From: Microvirga makkahensis
GTDB lineage: Bacteria > Pseudomonadota > Alphaproteobacteria > Rhizobiales > Beijerinckiaceae
NCBI RefSeq assembly: GCF_009830105.1
Contig: NZ_WURB01000014.1
Coordinates: forward strand, 46,990-110,989
Length of the DNA stretch: 64,000 bases
Direction: 5' to 3'
The position numbers and the translations under genes are program-made. Shown piece by piece: positions 40,450-49,272 of this stretch. The notes under the pieces are model-generated. The model did not search any database. It was not told where the DNA came from and saw only the letters and a list, made by a program, of their open reading frames with translations. Numbering within the stretch: the first letter of the stretch is position 1; each line of letters opens with the position of its first letter.

Positions 40450-41811
40450 ATGCACGACATCCGTTCCATCCGCGAGAATCCCGCGGCTTTCGACAAAGGC
40501 CTCAGGAACCGGGGCATGGAGCCCTTGTCCGAGCGCCTGATCGCCCTCGACGATGCCCGGAAAAGCGCTGTCTCGGCGCTGCAGGCCGCTACCGAGCGCC
40601 GCAATGCCCTGTCCAGGGAGATCGGCCAAGCCAAGGCTAAGAAGGACGAGGCGCGCGCGCAGGAACTGATGGCCGAGGTGGCCCGCATCAAGGAATCGAT
40701 GCCCGAGCTGGAACAGGCCGAGAGCGCCGCCGACAAGGCCCTGTACGAGGCTCTCGCGGTGATCCCGAACATCCCGAAGGACGAGGTGCCGGTCGGGGCC
40801 GACGAGCACGGGAACGTGGAGCTCCACCGGTTCGGCACGCCCGCGTCGATCAACAGCGCCAAGCAGCATTTCGAAATCGGCGAAGCCCTCGGGCTGATGG
40901 ATTTCGAAACCGCCGCCAGGCTTTCGGGCGCGCGCTTCGTGATCCTGAAAGGCCAGCTCGCCCGCCTGGAGCGCGCGCTCGGCCAGTTCATGATCGATCT
41001 GCATACGACCGAGCACGGCTACACGGAGGTGAACCCGCCCTTGCTCGTGCGCGACGAGACCATGTTCGGCACGGCGCAGCTGCCGAAGTTCGAGGACGAT
41101 CAGTTCTGGGCTTTCTCGGGCTCTTCACTCGAAGAGGCCGTTTCCGCTGCTTTCGAAGGACAGCCGCGCGATGCCGTCCGGAAAATGATCAAGGATGCCC
41201 GCTACGGAATGATCCCGACGGCTGAAGTCACGCTCACCAATCTCGTGCGCGAGCAGATCCTCACGGAAGAGGAACTGCCCCTGCGTTTCACCGCGCTCAC
41301 GCCGAGCTTCCGAGCGGAGGCCGGTTCCGCCGGTCGCGACACCCGTGGCATGATCCGCCAGCACCAGTTCGTGAAATGCGAGCTCGTCTCGATCACCACG
41401 CCGGAAACCTCGGCCGACGAGCACGAGCGCATGCTCGCCTGCGCCGAGAACGTGCTCAAGAAGCTGGAGCTGCCGTTCCGCACCATGACCCTCTGCACGG
41501 GCGACATGGGCTTCTCGTCCACCAAGACCTACGACATCGAGGTCTGGCTGCCGGGGCAGGGTATGTATCGCGAGATTTCGAGCTGCTCCGTCTGCTCCGA
41601 TTTCCAGGCCCGCCGCATGAATGCCCGCTACCGCCCGGCCTCCGGCAAGTCGCCGCGCTTCGTGCACACGCTCAACGGCTCGGGCCTCGCGGTCGGGCGC
41701 ACGCTCGTCGCGGTCCTGGAGAACTACCAGAACGAGGATGGCAGCGTCACGGTCCCGGCGGCCCTGCAGCCATATATGGGAGGTCTCGCCCGCATCGAGC
41801 GCGGGGTCTGA
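40450..41811 (+). CDS. serS: Seryl-tRNA synthetase
   Basis: A 453-residue class II synthetase. The N-terminal coiled-coil arm (residues 30-100) binds tRNA; motif 2 is [21 protein letters not shown] and motif 3 is [20 protein letters not shown]. The ATG at 40450 ([11 protein letters not shown]) matches family start. Its stop is separated from surE by one base, so the two are co-translated. Confidence 0.96.
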   Translation: MHDIRSIRENPAAFDKGLRNRGMEPLSERLIALDDARKSAVSALQAATERRNALSREIGQAKAKKDEARAQELMAEVARIKESMPELEQAESAADKALYEALAVIPNIPKDEVPVGADEHGNVELHRFGTPASINSAKQHFEIGEALGLMDFETAARLSGARFVILKGQLARLERALGQFMIDLHTTEHGYTEVNPPLLVRDETMFGTAQLPKFEDDQFWAFSGSSLEEAVSAAFEGQPRDAVRKMIKDARYGMIPTAEVTLTNLVREQILTEEELPLRFTALTPSFRAEAGSAGRDTRGMIRQHQFVKCELVSITTPETSADEHERMLACAENVLKKLELPFRTMTLCTGDMGFSSTKTYDIEVWLPGQGMYREISSCSVCSDFQARRMNARYRPASGKSPRFVHTLNGSGLAVGRTLVAVLENYQNEDGSVTVPAALQPYMGGLARIERGV

Positions 41812-41812
41812 C

Positions 41813-42574
41813 ATGCGTATTCTCTGCACCAACGACGACGGCATCCACGCTCCGGGGCTGAAGACCCTGGAGGCCATTGCCCGCGCCCTGTCGGACGACG
41901 TGTGGGTGGTGGCTCCCGAAACGGACCAGAGCGGAGTCGCCCATTCGCTCTCCCTCAACGATCCCCTGCGCCTGCGCGAGATCTCGGAGCGGCATTTCGC
42001 CGTGAAGGGCACGCCGACGGACTGCGTGATCATGGGCGTGCGCGAGCTGATGCGCGAGCACAGGCCCGATCTCGTGCTCTCGGGCGTCAATCGCGGGCAG
42101 AACGCGGCCGAGGACGTGACCTATTCCGGCACGGTCGCGGGAGCCATCGAAGGCACTCTGCTCGGGATTCCCTCCATCGCGCTTTCGCAGGCTTATAGCG
42201 CCGGAAGCCGCAATGCCTTGAAATGGCAATGCGCCGAACATCACGGGCCCAAGGTCATTCGCAAGATCCTGGATGCCGGCATCGACAGGGGCATCCTGGT
42301 CAACGTCAACTTTCCGGATTGCGAGCCGGACGACGTTCAGGGTACGGCGGTGGTCAACCAGGGGCAGCGCACCCAGGAGCTTCTGCGCCTCGATGCGCGC
42401 GTCGACGGGCGGGGCAATCCCTATTACTGGATCGCCTTCGAGCGCGGTCCGTTCGAACCCGGCAACGGGACGGATCTCTGGGCGCTTGCCCGCAAGCGGA
42501 TCGCGGTGACGCCCTTGCGCATCGACATGACCGACGAGCCCACGCTCACCCGCTACGCTCAGGCCTTCGGGTGA
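41813..42574 (+). CDS. surE: 5'/3'-nucleotidase SurE
   Basis: A 253-residue phosphatase acting on nucleoside monophosphates, linked to stationary-phase survival. The metal-binding start MRILCTNDDGIHAPGLKTLE and the SGVNRGQNAAEDVTYSGT loop are both conserved. One base from serS; it overlaps pcm at the stop (GTGA). Confidence 0.95.
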   Translation: MRILCTNDDGIHAPGLKTLEAIARALSDDVWVVAPETDQSGVAHSLSLNDPLRLREISERHFAVKGTPTDCVIMGVRELMREHRPDLVLSGVNRGQNAAEDVTYSGTVAGAIEGTLLGIPSIALSQAYSAGSRNALKWQCAEHHGPKVIRKILDAGIDRGILVNVNFPDCEPDDVQGTAVVNQGQRTQELLRLDARVDGRGNPYYWIAFERGPFEPGNGTDLWALARKRIAVTPLRIDMTDEPTLTRYAQAFG

Positions 42575-43266
42575 GAGATCCCGGGATGACCCAGGAGCCT
42601 TTCCTCTCAGAAGCGGGAGCCCGCGACGAGCAGGAGGCGATCGGCGTCGCATCCTTCATTCTGTCCTTGCGCGCGAAGGGCATTCGCGACACGGCGCTGC
42701 TGCGAGCCATGGAGCTCGTCCCGCGGGACGTGTTCGCACCGCGGCGCTTCCGTGACTTGTCGCGCACGGACATCGCCCTGCCGCTTCCCTGCGGACAGAC
42801 GATGACGGCGCCCGGCACGGTGGCGGCCATGCTCCTGGCGTTGGGCGTCGCGCCGGGGCAGCGCGTACTCGAAATCGGCACGGGCACCGGCTATGTGAGC
42901 GCGCTCATGGCGCATCTCGGAGCGGAGGTGACGAGTGTCGAGCGGTTCAACACCCTTGCCGACGGCGCGGTCCAGCATCTGAAGATCGTCGAGGCGGGCA
43001 GGGTGCGCGTGGAGGTCGGCGACGGCCTCGCGGCGCGCGTGCGCGACCGGTTCGATCGCATCCTGCTCAACGGAGCGCGGCCGGAGATTCCGGCGGCGCT
43101 GACGGCGCTGCTCGGCCCCGGAGGGCGTCTCGTAGGCGCGCTGGCGCAAGAAGACGGACCGCGCCTCATCCGGATCGACCGTCTGCAGGATGGCGAATTC
43201 AGCGAGACACTCGGTGCGCCTTTGCGCATTTCCCGGCTGGTTACCGGCATTGCGGCAACACTCTGA
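42571..43266 (+). CDS. pcm: Protein-L-isoaspartate O-methyltransferase
   Basis: Pcm methylates isoaspartyl residues to start their repair, using SAM. The product carries the SAM motif I VLEIGTGTGYVSALMAHLG, preceded by the family segment GQTMTAPGTVAAMLLAL, and motif II ISRLVTG. A GTG at 42571 overlaps the surE stop; an ATG at 42586 five codons in has equal claim. serS-surE-pcm is a conserved block, here extended to nlpD. Confidence 0.93.
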   Translation: MRDPGMTQEPFLSEAGARDEQEAIGVASFILSLRAKGIRDTALLRAMELVPRDVFAPRRFRDLSRTDIALPLPCGQTMTAPGTVAAMLLALGVAPGQRVLEIGTGTGYVSALMAHLGAEVTSVERFNTLADGAVQHLKIVEAGRVRVEVGDGLAARVRDRFDRILLNGARPEIPAALTALLGPGGRLVGALAQEDGPRLIRIDRLQDGEFSETLGAPLRISRLVTGIAATL

Positions 43267-43384
43267 TCGAATCGAAAAAATTTCGCGACACGGTTACGAC
43301 ATTTTTCATGGCGTCAACCGTTGCTTAACCTGAACAGCGTTTTAATGGCCTCATCAAGTTGCGTGCGGTTGGGGTAATTGAGTC

Positions 43385-44476
43385 ATGCGTTTGCGTGTGT
43401 GTTCTGGTCAGTGGGGTGCGGCGTCGCGAATCGCTTTGGTGAGTTTGATCGGCTCTGCGGCGGCGGCCTGTAGCGGCGACACCATGCGGTTTGCGGAGAA
43501 TCCGTTCTCCAATCCGTTCGCCAACAGCGAGCGCATCGCGCCCGGTACGCCCACTGCATCCCAGAATGCTCCGTCCTATGCCGGGGCTCCGTCCTACGCG
43601 GCGGCTCCGTTGCCGACCCCTTCCGTTCAGGCGCAGGCGCTTCCGCCGGTGCAGGCTCAGCCGCTGTCTCATTCCTCGCGCATGGCCGCCGCCCCGGTCC
43701 AGCAGCCGCGCCCTGCGCCGCTGTCGCCGCCTCCCGCTCAGCCGAAGATGCGCTTCGTGGATCAGACGAAGGTCGCCACCTCCGACCAGCCTGTCCCGGT
43801 CGAGCCGGTCCGGCGTACGCGCCCCGGCATGCAGACGGCGGCTGCTGCTCCCGCTCCGGTCCAGACGAAGCCGGTTCCTGTCCAGCAGGTCGCCTCGGCC
43901 ACGGACGAGCCGCTGGTGTCGCCCGCGCGTCCCCTGGTGTCCCCGGCACGTCCCGTCGAGTCTCAGAAAGTGGCCGCCATCGAGCCCCAGCCCGTGAAGT
44001 CCGCTCCTGCCGCCACGCAGACGGTCGCTCCGGCTCCCGAGCCCGCTCCTCAGCCCCAGACCGTTAAGGCCCCGGTGAAGGAGCCCGAGCAGACGGCGAG
44101 CCTGTCGCCCGGCAATTTCCGTTGGCCGGCCCGCGGCCGTGTCATCGCGGGATTCGGCGCCAATGGCGGCAACGAGGGCATCAACATCGCCGTTCCCGAG
44201 GGTACGCCCGTGAAGGCCGCCGAGGCCGGCACCGTGACCTATGCGGGCAGCGAGGTGAAGGGCTACGGCAATCTCATCCTAGTCCGCCACGACAACGGCT
44301 ACGTCACGGCCTACGCCCACAACAGCGCACTCAATGTGAAGCGCGGCGATCAGGTCAAGCGCGGCCAGGTGATCGCCATCGCGGGCCAGACTGGCAACGT
44401 GACCTCGCCGCAGCTGCATTTCGAGATCCGCAAGGGCGCAACCCCGGTCGATCCGATCAAGCATCTGGCCGACTGA
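43385..44476 (+). CDS. NlpD/DipM-like lipoprotein with degenerate LytM domain
   Basis: A 363-residue lipoprotein: signal peptide, then a lipobox-like AAAC at Cys29 (SAAAACSGDT), a long Pro/Gln/Ala-rich linker with no LysM domain seen, and a C-terminal M23 (LytM) domain GRVIAGFGANGGNEGINIAVPEG ... QLHFEIRKG. The catalytic histidine of the HxxxD site is replaced (NEGIN) and HxH is QxH, so the domain is probably an amidase activator, not a hydrolase, as in E. coli NlpD and EnvC. It directly follows serS-surE-pcm, the conserved surE-pcm-nlpD order. Confidence 0.88.
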   Translation: MRLRVCSGQWGAASRIALVSLIGSAAAACSGDTMRFAENPFSNPFANSERIAPGTPTASQNAPSYAGAPSYAAAPLPTPSVQAQALPPVQAQPLSHSSRMAAAPVQQPRPAPLSPPPAQPKMRFVDQTKVATSDQPVPVEPVRRTRPGMQTAAAAPAPVQTKPVPVQQVASATDEPLVSPARPLVSPARPVESQKVAAIEPQPVKSAPAATQTVAPAPEPAPQPQTVKAPVKEPEQTASLSPGNFRWPARGRVIAGFGANGGNEGINIAVPEGTPVKAAEAGTVTYAGSEVKGYGNLILVRHDNGYVTAYAHNSALNVKRGDQVKRGQVIAIAGQTGNVTSPQLHFEIRKGATPVDPIKHLAD

Positions 44477-44526
44477 CCTCAGCTCCAGTTTGGATTGGCT
44501 TTCGAGACCCGAGGCCGATCAGCGAG

Positions 44527-44556
44527 GGGACGGTGGAGCTCAGCCACCGTCCCTTT
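44527..44556 (+). terminator. Intrinsic terminator of the NlpD-like gene
   Basis: GGGACGGTGG (44527-44536) and CCACCGTCCC (44544-44553) form a perfect 10-bp stem around a 7-nt loop, followed by TTT. It ends the long + strand run. Confidence 0.75.
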
Positions 44557-44666
44557 GACGTTTAGGTTATGTCAGATCCCGCAAGGTTGCCCCGCCCCCT
44601 GCGGTGGGTGAAGGGCGGGGAGACCGAATGAGGCCCCCAACGGGGCGTTCCTCGTCATCCCCGCCT

Positions 44667-44699
44667 CGTCATCACCGGACACCAAGGCTGATGATGACG
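44667..44699. repeat. Degenerate REP-like element
   Basis: CGTCATCACCGG starts as in the family, and TGATGATGACG forms the right arm, but the inner bases and loop (ACACCAA) have diverged. Only the outer 7-8 bp can pair. Confidence 0.5.
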
Positions 44700-44788
44700 G
44701 TCCACTGGAGCGCTTGCGCTCTTCGCATCGGTTTCTCGGGACGAGGCCAGCCCCGACATGGAGCGCTGTTATTCGCTCCGAAGGGCGC

Positions 44789-45664
44789 TCAGATCGCCTT
44801 CCCCATACGCCCGGCGAGATCCTGGATGAACTGCCAGGCCGTGCGGCCGGAGCGCGCGCCGCGAGTCGTCGCCCATTCGAGGGCCTCGGCCCGGATGGCG
44901 TCGCGGTCGCCGCCGAGGCCGAGATGGTCCACATAGCCGAAGACCATGTCGAGATATTCGTCCTGGCTGCATTTGTGGAAACCGAGCCACAGGCCGAAGC
45001 GGTCGGAGAGCGACACCTTCTCTTCCACGGCTTCGCCCGGGTTGATGGCGGTGGAGCGCTCGTTGTCCACCATGTCCCGGGGGAGCAGGTGGCGGCGGTT
45101 GGACGTGGCATAGAAGATCACGTTGTCGGGGCGCCCCTCGATGCCGCCCTCCAGCACCGCCTTGAGGGACTTGTAGGAGGTGTCGTCCGTATCGAAGGAC
45201 AGGTCGTCGCAGAAGACGATGAAGCGATGCGGGTCGGAGCGCAGGAGGCCCATGAGGTCGGGCAGGGTTTCGATATCCTCCCGGTGGATCTCGATGAGCT
45301 TCAGCGGGCGGGCGTCCGCCCCTTTCGTGGTGTTGATCTCCGCATGGACCGCCTTCACCAGGGACGACTTGCCCATGCCCCGGGCTCCCCAGAGCAGGGC
45401 GTTGTTGGCGGGCAGCCCCTTGGCGAAGCGCGCGGTGTTCTCCGCCAGTTGATCGCGAACCCGGTCGATGCCCCTGAGCAGGTTCATCTCGACCCGGTTG
45501 ACCTTGGGCACGGGGGAGAGCCTGCGGCCCGCCGCATGCCAGACGAAGGCGTCCGCCGCCGTGAAATCCGCCACCGGCGCCGCGACGGGGGCCAGACGTT
45601 CCAGTGCGTCGGCGATGCGCTTCAGGAGGGAGAGGGACTCGGAGGAGGTGGGATCTGCGGACAT
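44789..45664 (-). CDS. DUF815 family AAA+ ATPase
   Basis: A 291-residue cytoplasmic AAA+ protein. The Walker A is WGARGMGKSSLVKA and the Walker B VFCDDLSFD; the DUF815 family signature YATSNRRHLLPRDMVDNE follows, then a short arginine-rich C-terminal part. Family members are widespread and uncharacterised. It stands alone; an AT-rich 220-bp gap separates it from divergent yajC. Function unknown. Confidence 0.87.
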   Translation of the reverse strand: MSADPTSSESLSLLKRIADALERLAPVAAPVADFTAADAFVWHAAGRRLSPVPKVNRVEMNLLRGIDRVRDQLAENTARFAKGLPANNALLWGARGMGKSSLVKAVHAEINTTKGADARPLKLIEIHREDIETLPDLMGLLRSDPHRFIVFCDDLSFDTDDTSYKSLKAVLEGGIEGRPDNVIFYATSNRRHLLPRDMVDNERSTAINPGEAVEEKVSLSDRFGLWLGFHKCSQDEYLDMVFGYVDHLGLGGDRDAIRAEALEWATTRGARSGRTAWQFIQDLAGRMGKAI

Positions 45665-45886
45665 CGGCGCCTGACTTCGAGAAAAGGTGAAAAAGAAATC
45701 TCGAGGCCGTGCTTAGCGCAAAAATGGCTCCCCGGTCCATGGACGGACTCGAAAAGGCCCGCAGGAGCCTTGGGAAAGGCTTTCAACTTCATTGATTTCG
45801 TGGAGTCGATCGGTATAGTCCGCCCACTTTCAGTCCCGTATGGCGCGGGTGGGCTCTAGGAGAGGGCCTGCCTCGCGCCTTTATCC

Positions 45887-46234
45887 ATGGAGAGCCGCTT
45901 GTTCATCTCACCTGCTTTCGCACAAGGGGCCCCCGCTGCCGGGGGCGGAATGGATGCCATCATCCAGTTCGTCCCGTTCATTCTCATCTTCGTGATCATG
46001 TGGTTCCTGATCATCCGCCCGCAGCAGCGCCGGGTGAAGGCGCACCAGGAGATGATCAAGAACGTGCGCCGCGGCGACACGGTCGTCACCTCCGGCGGCA
46101 TCATCGGCAAGGTCTCGAAGGTGCTGGAGGACTCGGCCGATATCGAGGTCGAGATCGCCGACAACGTGAAGGTGAAGGTGGCCCGCACGATGATCGCCGA
46201 GGTCCGCTCCAAGACCGAGCCGGTGAAGGCCTGA
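45887..46234 (+). CDS. yajC: Sec translocase accessory subunit YajC
   Basis: A 115-residue single-span inner-membrane protein of the SecDF-YajC complex: helix IIQFVPFILIFVIMWFLIIRPQQRR followed by the basic cytoplasmic tail with VRRGDTVVTSGGIIGKVSKV. ATG at 45887 has no ribosome site; the in-frame TTG at 45899 has GGAG 6 bases upstream and gives the family-typical start (M)FISPAFAQ, so 45899 may be the true start. First of yajC-secD-secF. Confidence 0.93.
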   Translation: MESRLFISPAFAQGAPAAGGGMDAIIQFVPFILIFVIMWFLIIRPQQRRVKAHQEMIKNVRRGDTVVTSGGIIGKVSKVLEDSADIEVEIADNVKVKVARTMIAEVRSKTEPVKA

Positions 46235-46321
46235 ATGGACGACCGGTCCTGGGCGCAAGCCTGGGGCCGGTCAGCTGCACGGTACGTGTGGCCAGAGCGT
46301 TTGAGAAAGGTTGAGCTGACG

Positions 46322-47929
46322 ATGCTGCGCTTCTCGAAGTCGAAGATCATCGCCACTCTGGCGTTCATCATCATCGGACTCCTGCTGGGAGTTCCGAGCC
46401 TGATGTCGTCCGAGCAGCGCAAGGCGTATCTGGACGCGGTTCCGAGCTGGGTTCCGTCCTGGCTGGTGCCTTCGCGCGCCATCGTGCTCGGCCTCGACCT
46501 CCAGGGTGGTTCCCACGTTCTTCTTCAGGTGGACGAGGCGGATCTCGTGCGCGGCCAGGTCACGCTGTTGCGTGACGACGTGCGCCGAATCCTGCGCGAC
46601 ACCCGCGTGGCTTCCCAAAACGGCATCCAGACCATTCAGCGCGGGGTGCAGATCCGCGTTCCGGACGCCGCCGACCGCGAGCGTCTGATGCCGCGCCTGC
46701 GGGAGCTGGCTCAGCCTATCAGCAACGCCGTTCTCGGCCAGACAGGCGATTCCAGCATCGCGCTGAACGAGGGGCCCGATGGGGTCATTACGCTGACCCT
46801 GACGGATGCGGGCATCAACGACCGGGTGCGCCGTGCCGTCGATCAATCCATCGAGGTCATCCGCCGCCGCGTCGACGCCACCGGCACCACCGAGCCCAGC
46901 ATCCAGCGCCAGGGCGCGGACCGGGTGCTCGTCCAGGTTCCGGGCCTTCAGGATCCGCAGCAGCTCAAGGCCCTTCTCGGCGAAACCGGCAATCTGGAAT
47001 TCCGCCTGCTGGCGCAGCCGGGAGCAACCGATGTGGATATGCTCCCCATGCGTGAGGCGGGCGGCCAGCGAGTTCCCGTCGAGCGCCGCGTGATCGCCGA
47101 AGGCGGCGACCTGACGGATGCGCAGGCCGCCTTCGATCCGCAAACCAACCAGCCCATCGTGAATTTCCGCTTCAACATCCGCGGCGCGCAGCGCTTCGGG
47201 CAGGCGACCACGGAAAACCTCGGGCGGCAGCTTGCCATCGTCCTCGATAACGAGGTGATCTCCGCGCCCACGATCCAGTCGCCGATCACCGGCGGCTCGG
47301 GCCAGATCTCCGGCAGCTTCACGGTCGAGCAGGTGAACAATCTCGCGGTGCTGCTGCGCTCCGGCGCGCTGCCCGCCAAGCTCACCATCGTGGAGGAGCG
47401 TACCGTCGGCCCCGGTCTCGGTCGCGACTCCATCGAAGCCGGCAAGATAGCGACCTACGTCGCCGGCATCTTCGTTGTGCTCTTCATGTTCGCCACATAC
47501 GGCGTGTTCGGCCTCATCGCGAACATTGCGCTGCTCGTGCACGTGGGTTTGATCTTCGGTCTCATGTCCGTGCTCGAAGCGACACTGACCCTGCCCGGCA
47601 TCGCGGGCATTGTGCTCACCATCGGCACAGCCGTGGATTCGAACGTTCTCATCTACGAGCGCATCCGCGAGGAGGTCCGTTCCGGGCGGTCCATCGTGTC
47701 CGGCATTCAGGCCGGTTTTGACCGCGCCTTCGCGACCATCGTGGATTCCAACAGCACCATGGCCATCGCGGCCGTAATCCTGTTCTTCCTCGGTTCCGGT
47801 CCGGTTCGCGGCTTCGCGGTCGTGTTCATTCTCGGCATCCTCACGACGGTGATCACCGCCGTCACCCTGACGCGCATGATGATTGCGCTCTGGTATCAGT
47901 GGATGCGTCCCAAAGCCCTTCCGTTCTAA
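46322..47929 (+). CDS. secD: Protein translocase subunit SecD
   Basis: A 535-residue proton-driven component of Sec export. The first helix (KSKIIATLAFIIIGLLLGVP), the large periplasmic P1 region (about 60-370) and five C-terminal helices are in order; GLDLQGGSHVLLQVD is a SecD signature. The ATG at 46322 (MLRFSKSKI) was chosen over the long upstream frame that lacks homology. secF follows after 12 bp. Confidence 0.96.
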   Translation: MLRFSKSKIIATLAFIIIGLLLGVPSLMSSEQRKAYLDAVPSWVPSWLVPSRAIVLGLDLQGGSHVLLQVDEADLVRGQVTLLRDDVRRILRDTRVASQNGIQTIQRGVQIRVPDAADRERLMPRLRELAQPISNAVLGQTGDSSIALNEGPDGVITLTLTDAGINDRVRRAVDQSIEVIRRRVDATGTTEPSIQRQGADRVLVQVPGLQDPQQLKALLGETGNLEFRLLAQPGATDVDMLPMREAGGQRVPVERRVIAEGGDLTDAQAAFDPQTNQPIVNFRFNIRGAQRFGQATTENLGRQLAIVLDNEVISAPTIQSPITGGSGQISGSFTVEQVNNLAVLLRSGALPAKLTIVEERTVGPGLGRDSIEAGKIATYVAGIFVVLFMFATYGVFGLIANIALLVHVGLIFGLMSVLEATLTLPGIAGIVLTIGTAVDSNVLIYERIREEVRSGRSIVSGIQAGFDRAFATIVDSNSTMAIAAVILFFLGSGPVRGFAVVFILGILTTVITAVTLTRMMIALWYQWMRPKALPF

Positions 47930-47941
47930 GGAGTGCGTATC

Positions 47942-48880
47942 GTGCGCCTCGTTCGCCTCTGGCCCGAAAACTCCCGCTTCGACTTCATGCGCTTCAGGCG
48001 CTTCTCCTTTCCGCTGTCGGCGCTGATCTCGATCGCGACGGCGATCATGCTCCTCACGGTCGGCCTCAACTTCGGCATCGACTTCAAGGGCGGCACGCTG
48101 ATGGAGATCCAGGCCAAGTCAGGCCAGGCGGATGTCGCCCAGATCCGCCAGACTGCCGAGGGCTTCGGCTTCGGCGACGTGGAGGTTCAGGAATTCGGCT
48201 CTGCGGGCGAAGTCTCGCTGCGCTTCCCGATCCAGCCCGGCGGCGAGGCCGCGCAGGCGGGCGTGGTGCAGAAGGCGCGCGACACTTTCAGCAACGAATA
48301 CGATTTCCGCCGCGTCGAGACAGTGGGGCCGCGCGTATCGGGCGAGCTCGTTCAGTCCGGCACCATCGGCGTCGTGCTCTCTGTGCTCGCGGTTCTGTTC
48401 TACCTCTGGTTCCGGTTCGAGCGCGAACTGGCTGTCGCGTCGATCATCGGCACGCTGCACGACATCGTGCTCACCATCGGCTTCTTCGTGATCACGCGGC
48501 ACGAGTTCAACATGACCTCGATCGCGGCGATTCTCACCATCGTGGGCTATTCCCTCAACGAGACCGTGGTGGTTTTCGACCGCACCCGTGAGCTCATGCG
48601 CCGCTACAAGACCATGCCGACCGAGGAGCTGTTGAACCTCTCGATCAACCACACCATGTCCCGTACGATCATGACCGCGGCGACCACGGCGCTTTCGCTG
48701 CTGGCTCTTGTGCTTTTCGGGGGGCAGGCGATCCAGGGCTTCGCCCAGGTCATGCTCTACGGCGTGGTGATCTGCACCTATTCGGCGATCTGCATCTCCT
48801 CGCCCATGCTGATCTATATCGGCCTGCGCGGATCCGAGGCCGTGAAGGTGCCGGAGGGCAAGGCCGCAGCCGCGGAGTGA
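47942..48880 (+). CDS. secF: Protein translocase subunit SecF
   Basis: A 312-residue partner of SecD: six helices with the signatures GLNFGIDFKGGTLMEI and TIVGYSLNETVVVFDRTREL. The GTG at 47942 has AAGGAG 8 bases upstream and gives the typical start (M)RLVRLWPENSRFDFMRFRR; the GTG at 47933 lies inside that ribosome site. The Mth938 gene starts 4 bases after its stop, so they are one operon. Confidence 0.95.
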   Translation: MRLVRLWPENSRFDFMRFRRFSFPLSALISIATAIMLLTVGLNFGIDFKGGTLMEIQAKSGQADVAQIRQTAEGFGFGDVEVQEFGSAGEVSLRFPIQPGGEAAQAGVVQKARDTFSNEYDFRRVETVGPRVSGELVQSGTIGVVLSVLAVLFYLWFRFERELAVASIIGTLHDIVLTIGFFVITRHEFNMTSIAAILTIVGYSLNETVVVFDRTRELMRRYKTMPTEELLNLSINHTMSRTIMTAATTALSLLALVLFGGQAIQGFAQVMLYGVVICTYSAICISSPMLIYIGLRGSEAVKVPEGKAAAAE

Positions 48881-48884
48881 TGCG

Positions 48885-49271
48885 ATGAGCGATGGCCGCC
48901 TGTATGACGGTTTCGTCCCGGGACGCCACCAGATCGATGCGTACGGCAATGGCGGCTTTCGCTTCGCGGACATGTCCCATCGCGGCTCGATCCTCGCGCT
49001 GCCCTCGGGCATCAAGGCCTGGCCGGTCGGCTCCATGAAGGAGCTGAGCGGCGAGGCGCTCGACCCCATCCTCGCCGAGGCGGAGGAGATCGATCTTCTC
49101 CTCTTCGGGACGGGGGCCGACATCGCGGCGCTTCCGGGCGCCTTTCGCACGCGGTTCCTCGAGGCCGGCATCGGCCTCGACGTGATGCAGACCGGAGCGG
49201 CCGCGCGAACCTACAACATCCTGCTGGCGGAGAACCGCAAAGTTGCCGCAGCGCTCATCGCCGTAGGCTGA
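48885..49271 (+). CDS. Mth938-like (DUF498) protein, NDUFAF3 relative
   Basis: A 128-residue soluble protein of the Mth938/DUF498 fold: IDAYGNGGFRFADMSHRGS, LPSGIKAWPVGSMKELSGE and LLLFGTGADIAALP are family signatures. Its human relative NDUFAF3 is a mitochondrial complex I assembly factor. It starts 4 bases after secF and ends 1 base before the next gene, suggesting coupled production with the Sec accessory genes and the phytoene-synthase-like protein. Confidence 0.85.
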   Translation: MSDGRLYDGFVPGRHQIDAYGNGGFRFADMSHRGSILALPSGIKAWPVGSMKELSGEALDPILAEAEEIDLLLFGTGADIAALPGAFRTRFLEAGIGLDVMQTGAAARTYNILLAENRKVAAALIAVG

Positions 49272-49272
49272 C

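Larger units (their letters stand above)
44477..44788. other. Intergenic region: terminator and degenerate REP
   Basis: A 312-bp gap between the NlpD-like gene and the convergent DUF815 ATPase. It holds the terminator at 44527-44556, an 8-bp GC inverted repeat around 44590-44620 and a degenerate REP element at 44667-44699. No gene seen. Confidence 0.5.

Noticed and set aside
43385..44476. Calling the M23 protein an active endopeptidase.
   Set aside because: Zinc ligands are replaced (NxGxN, QxH).
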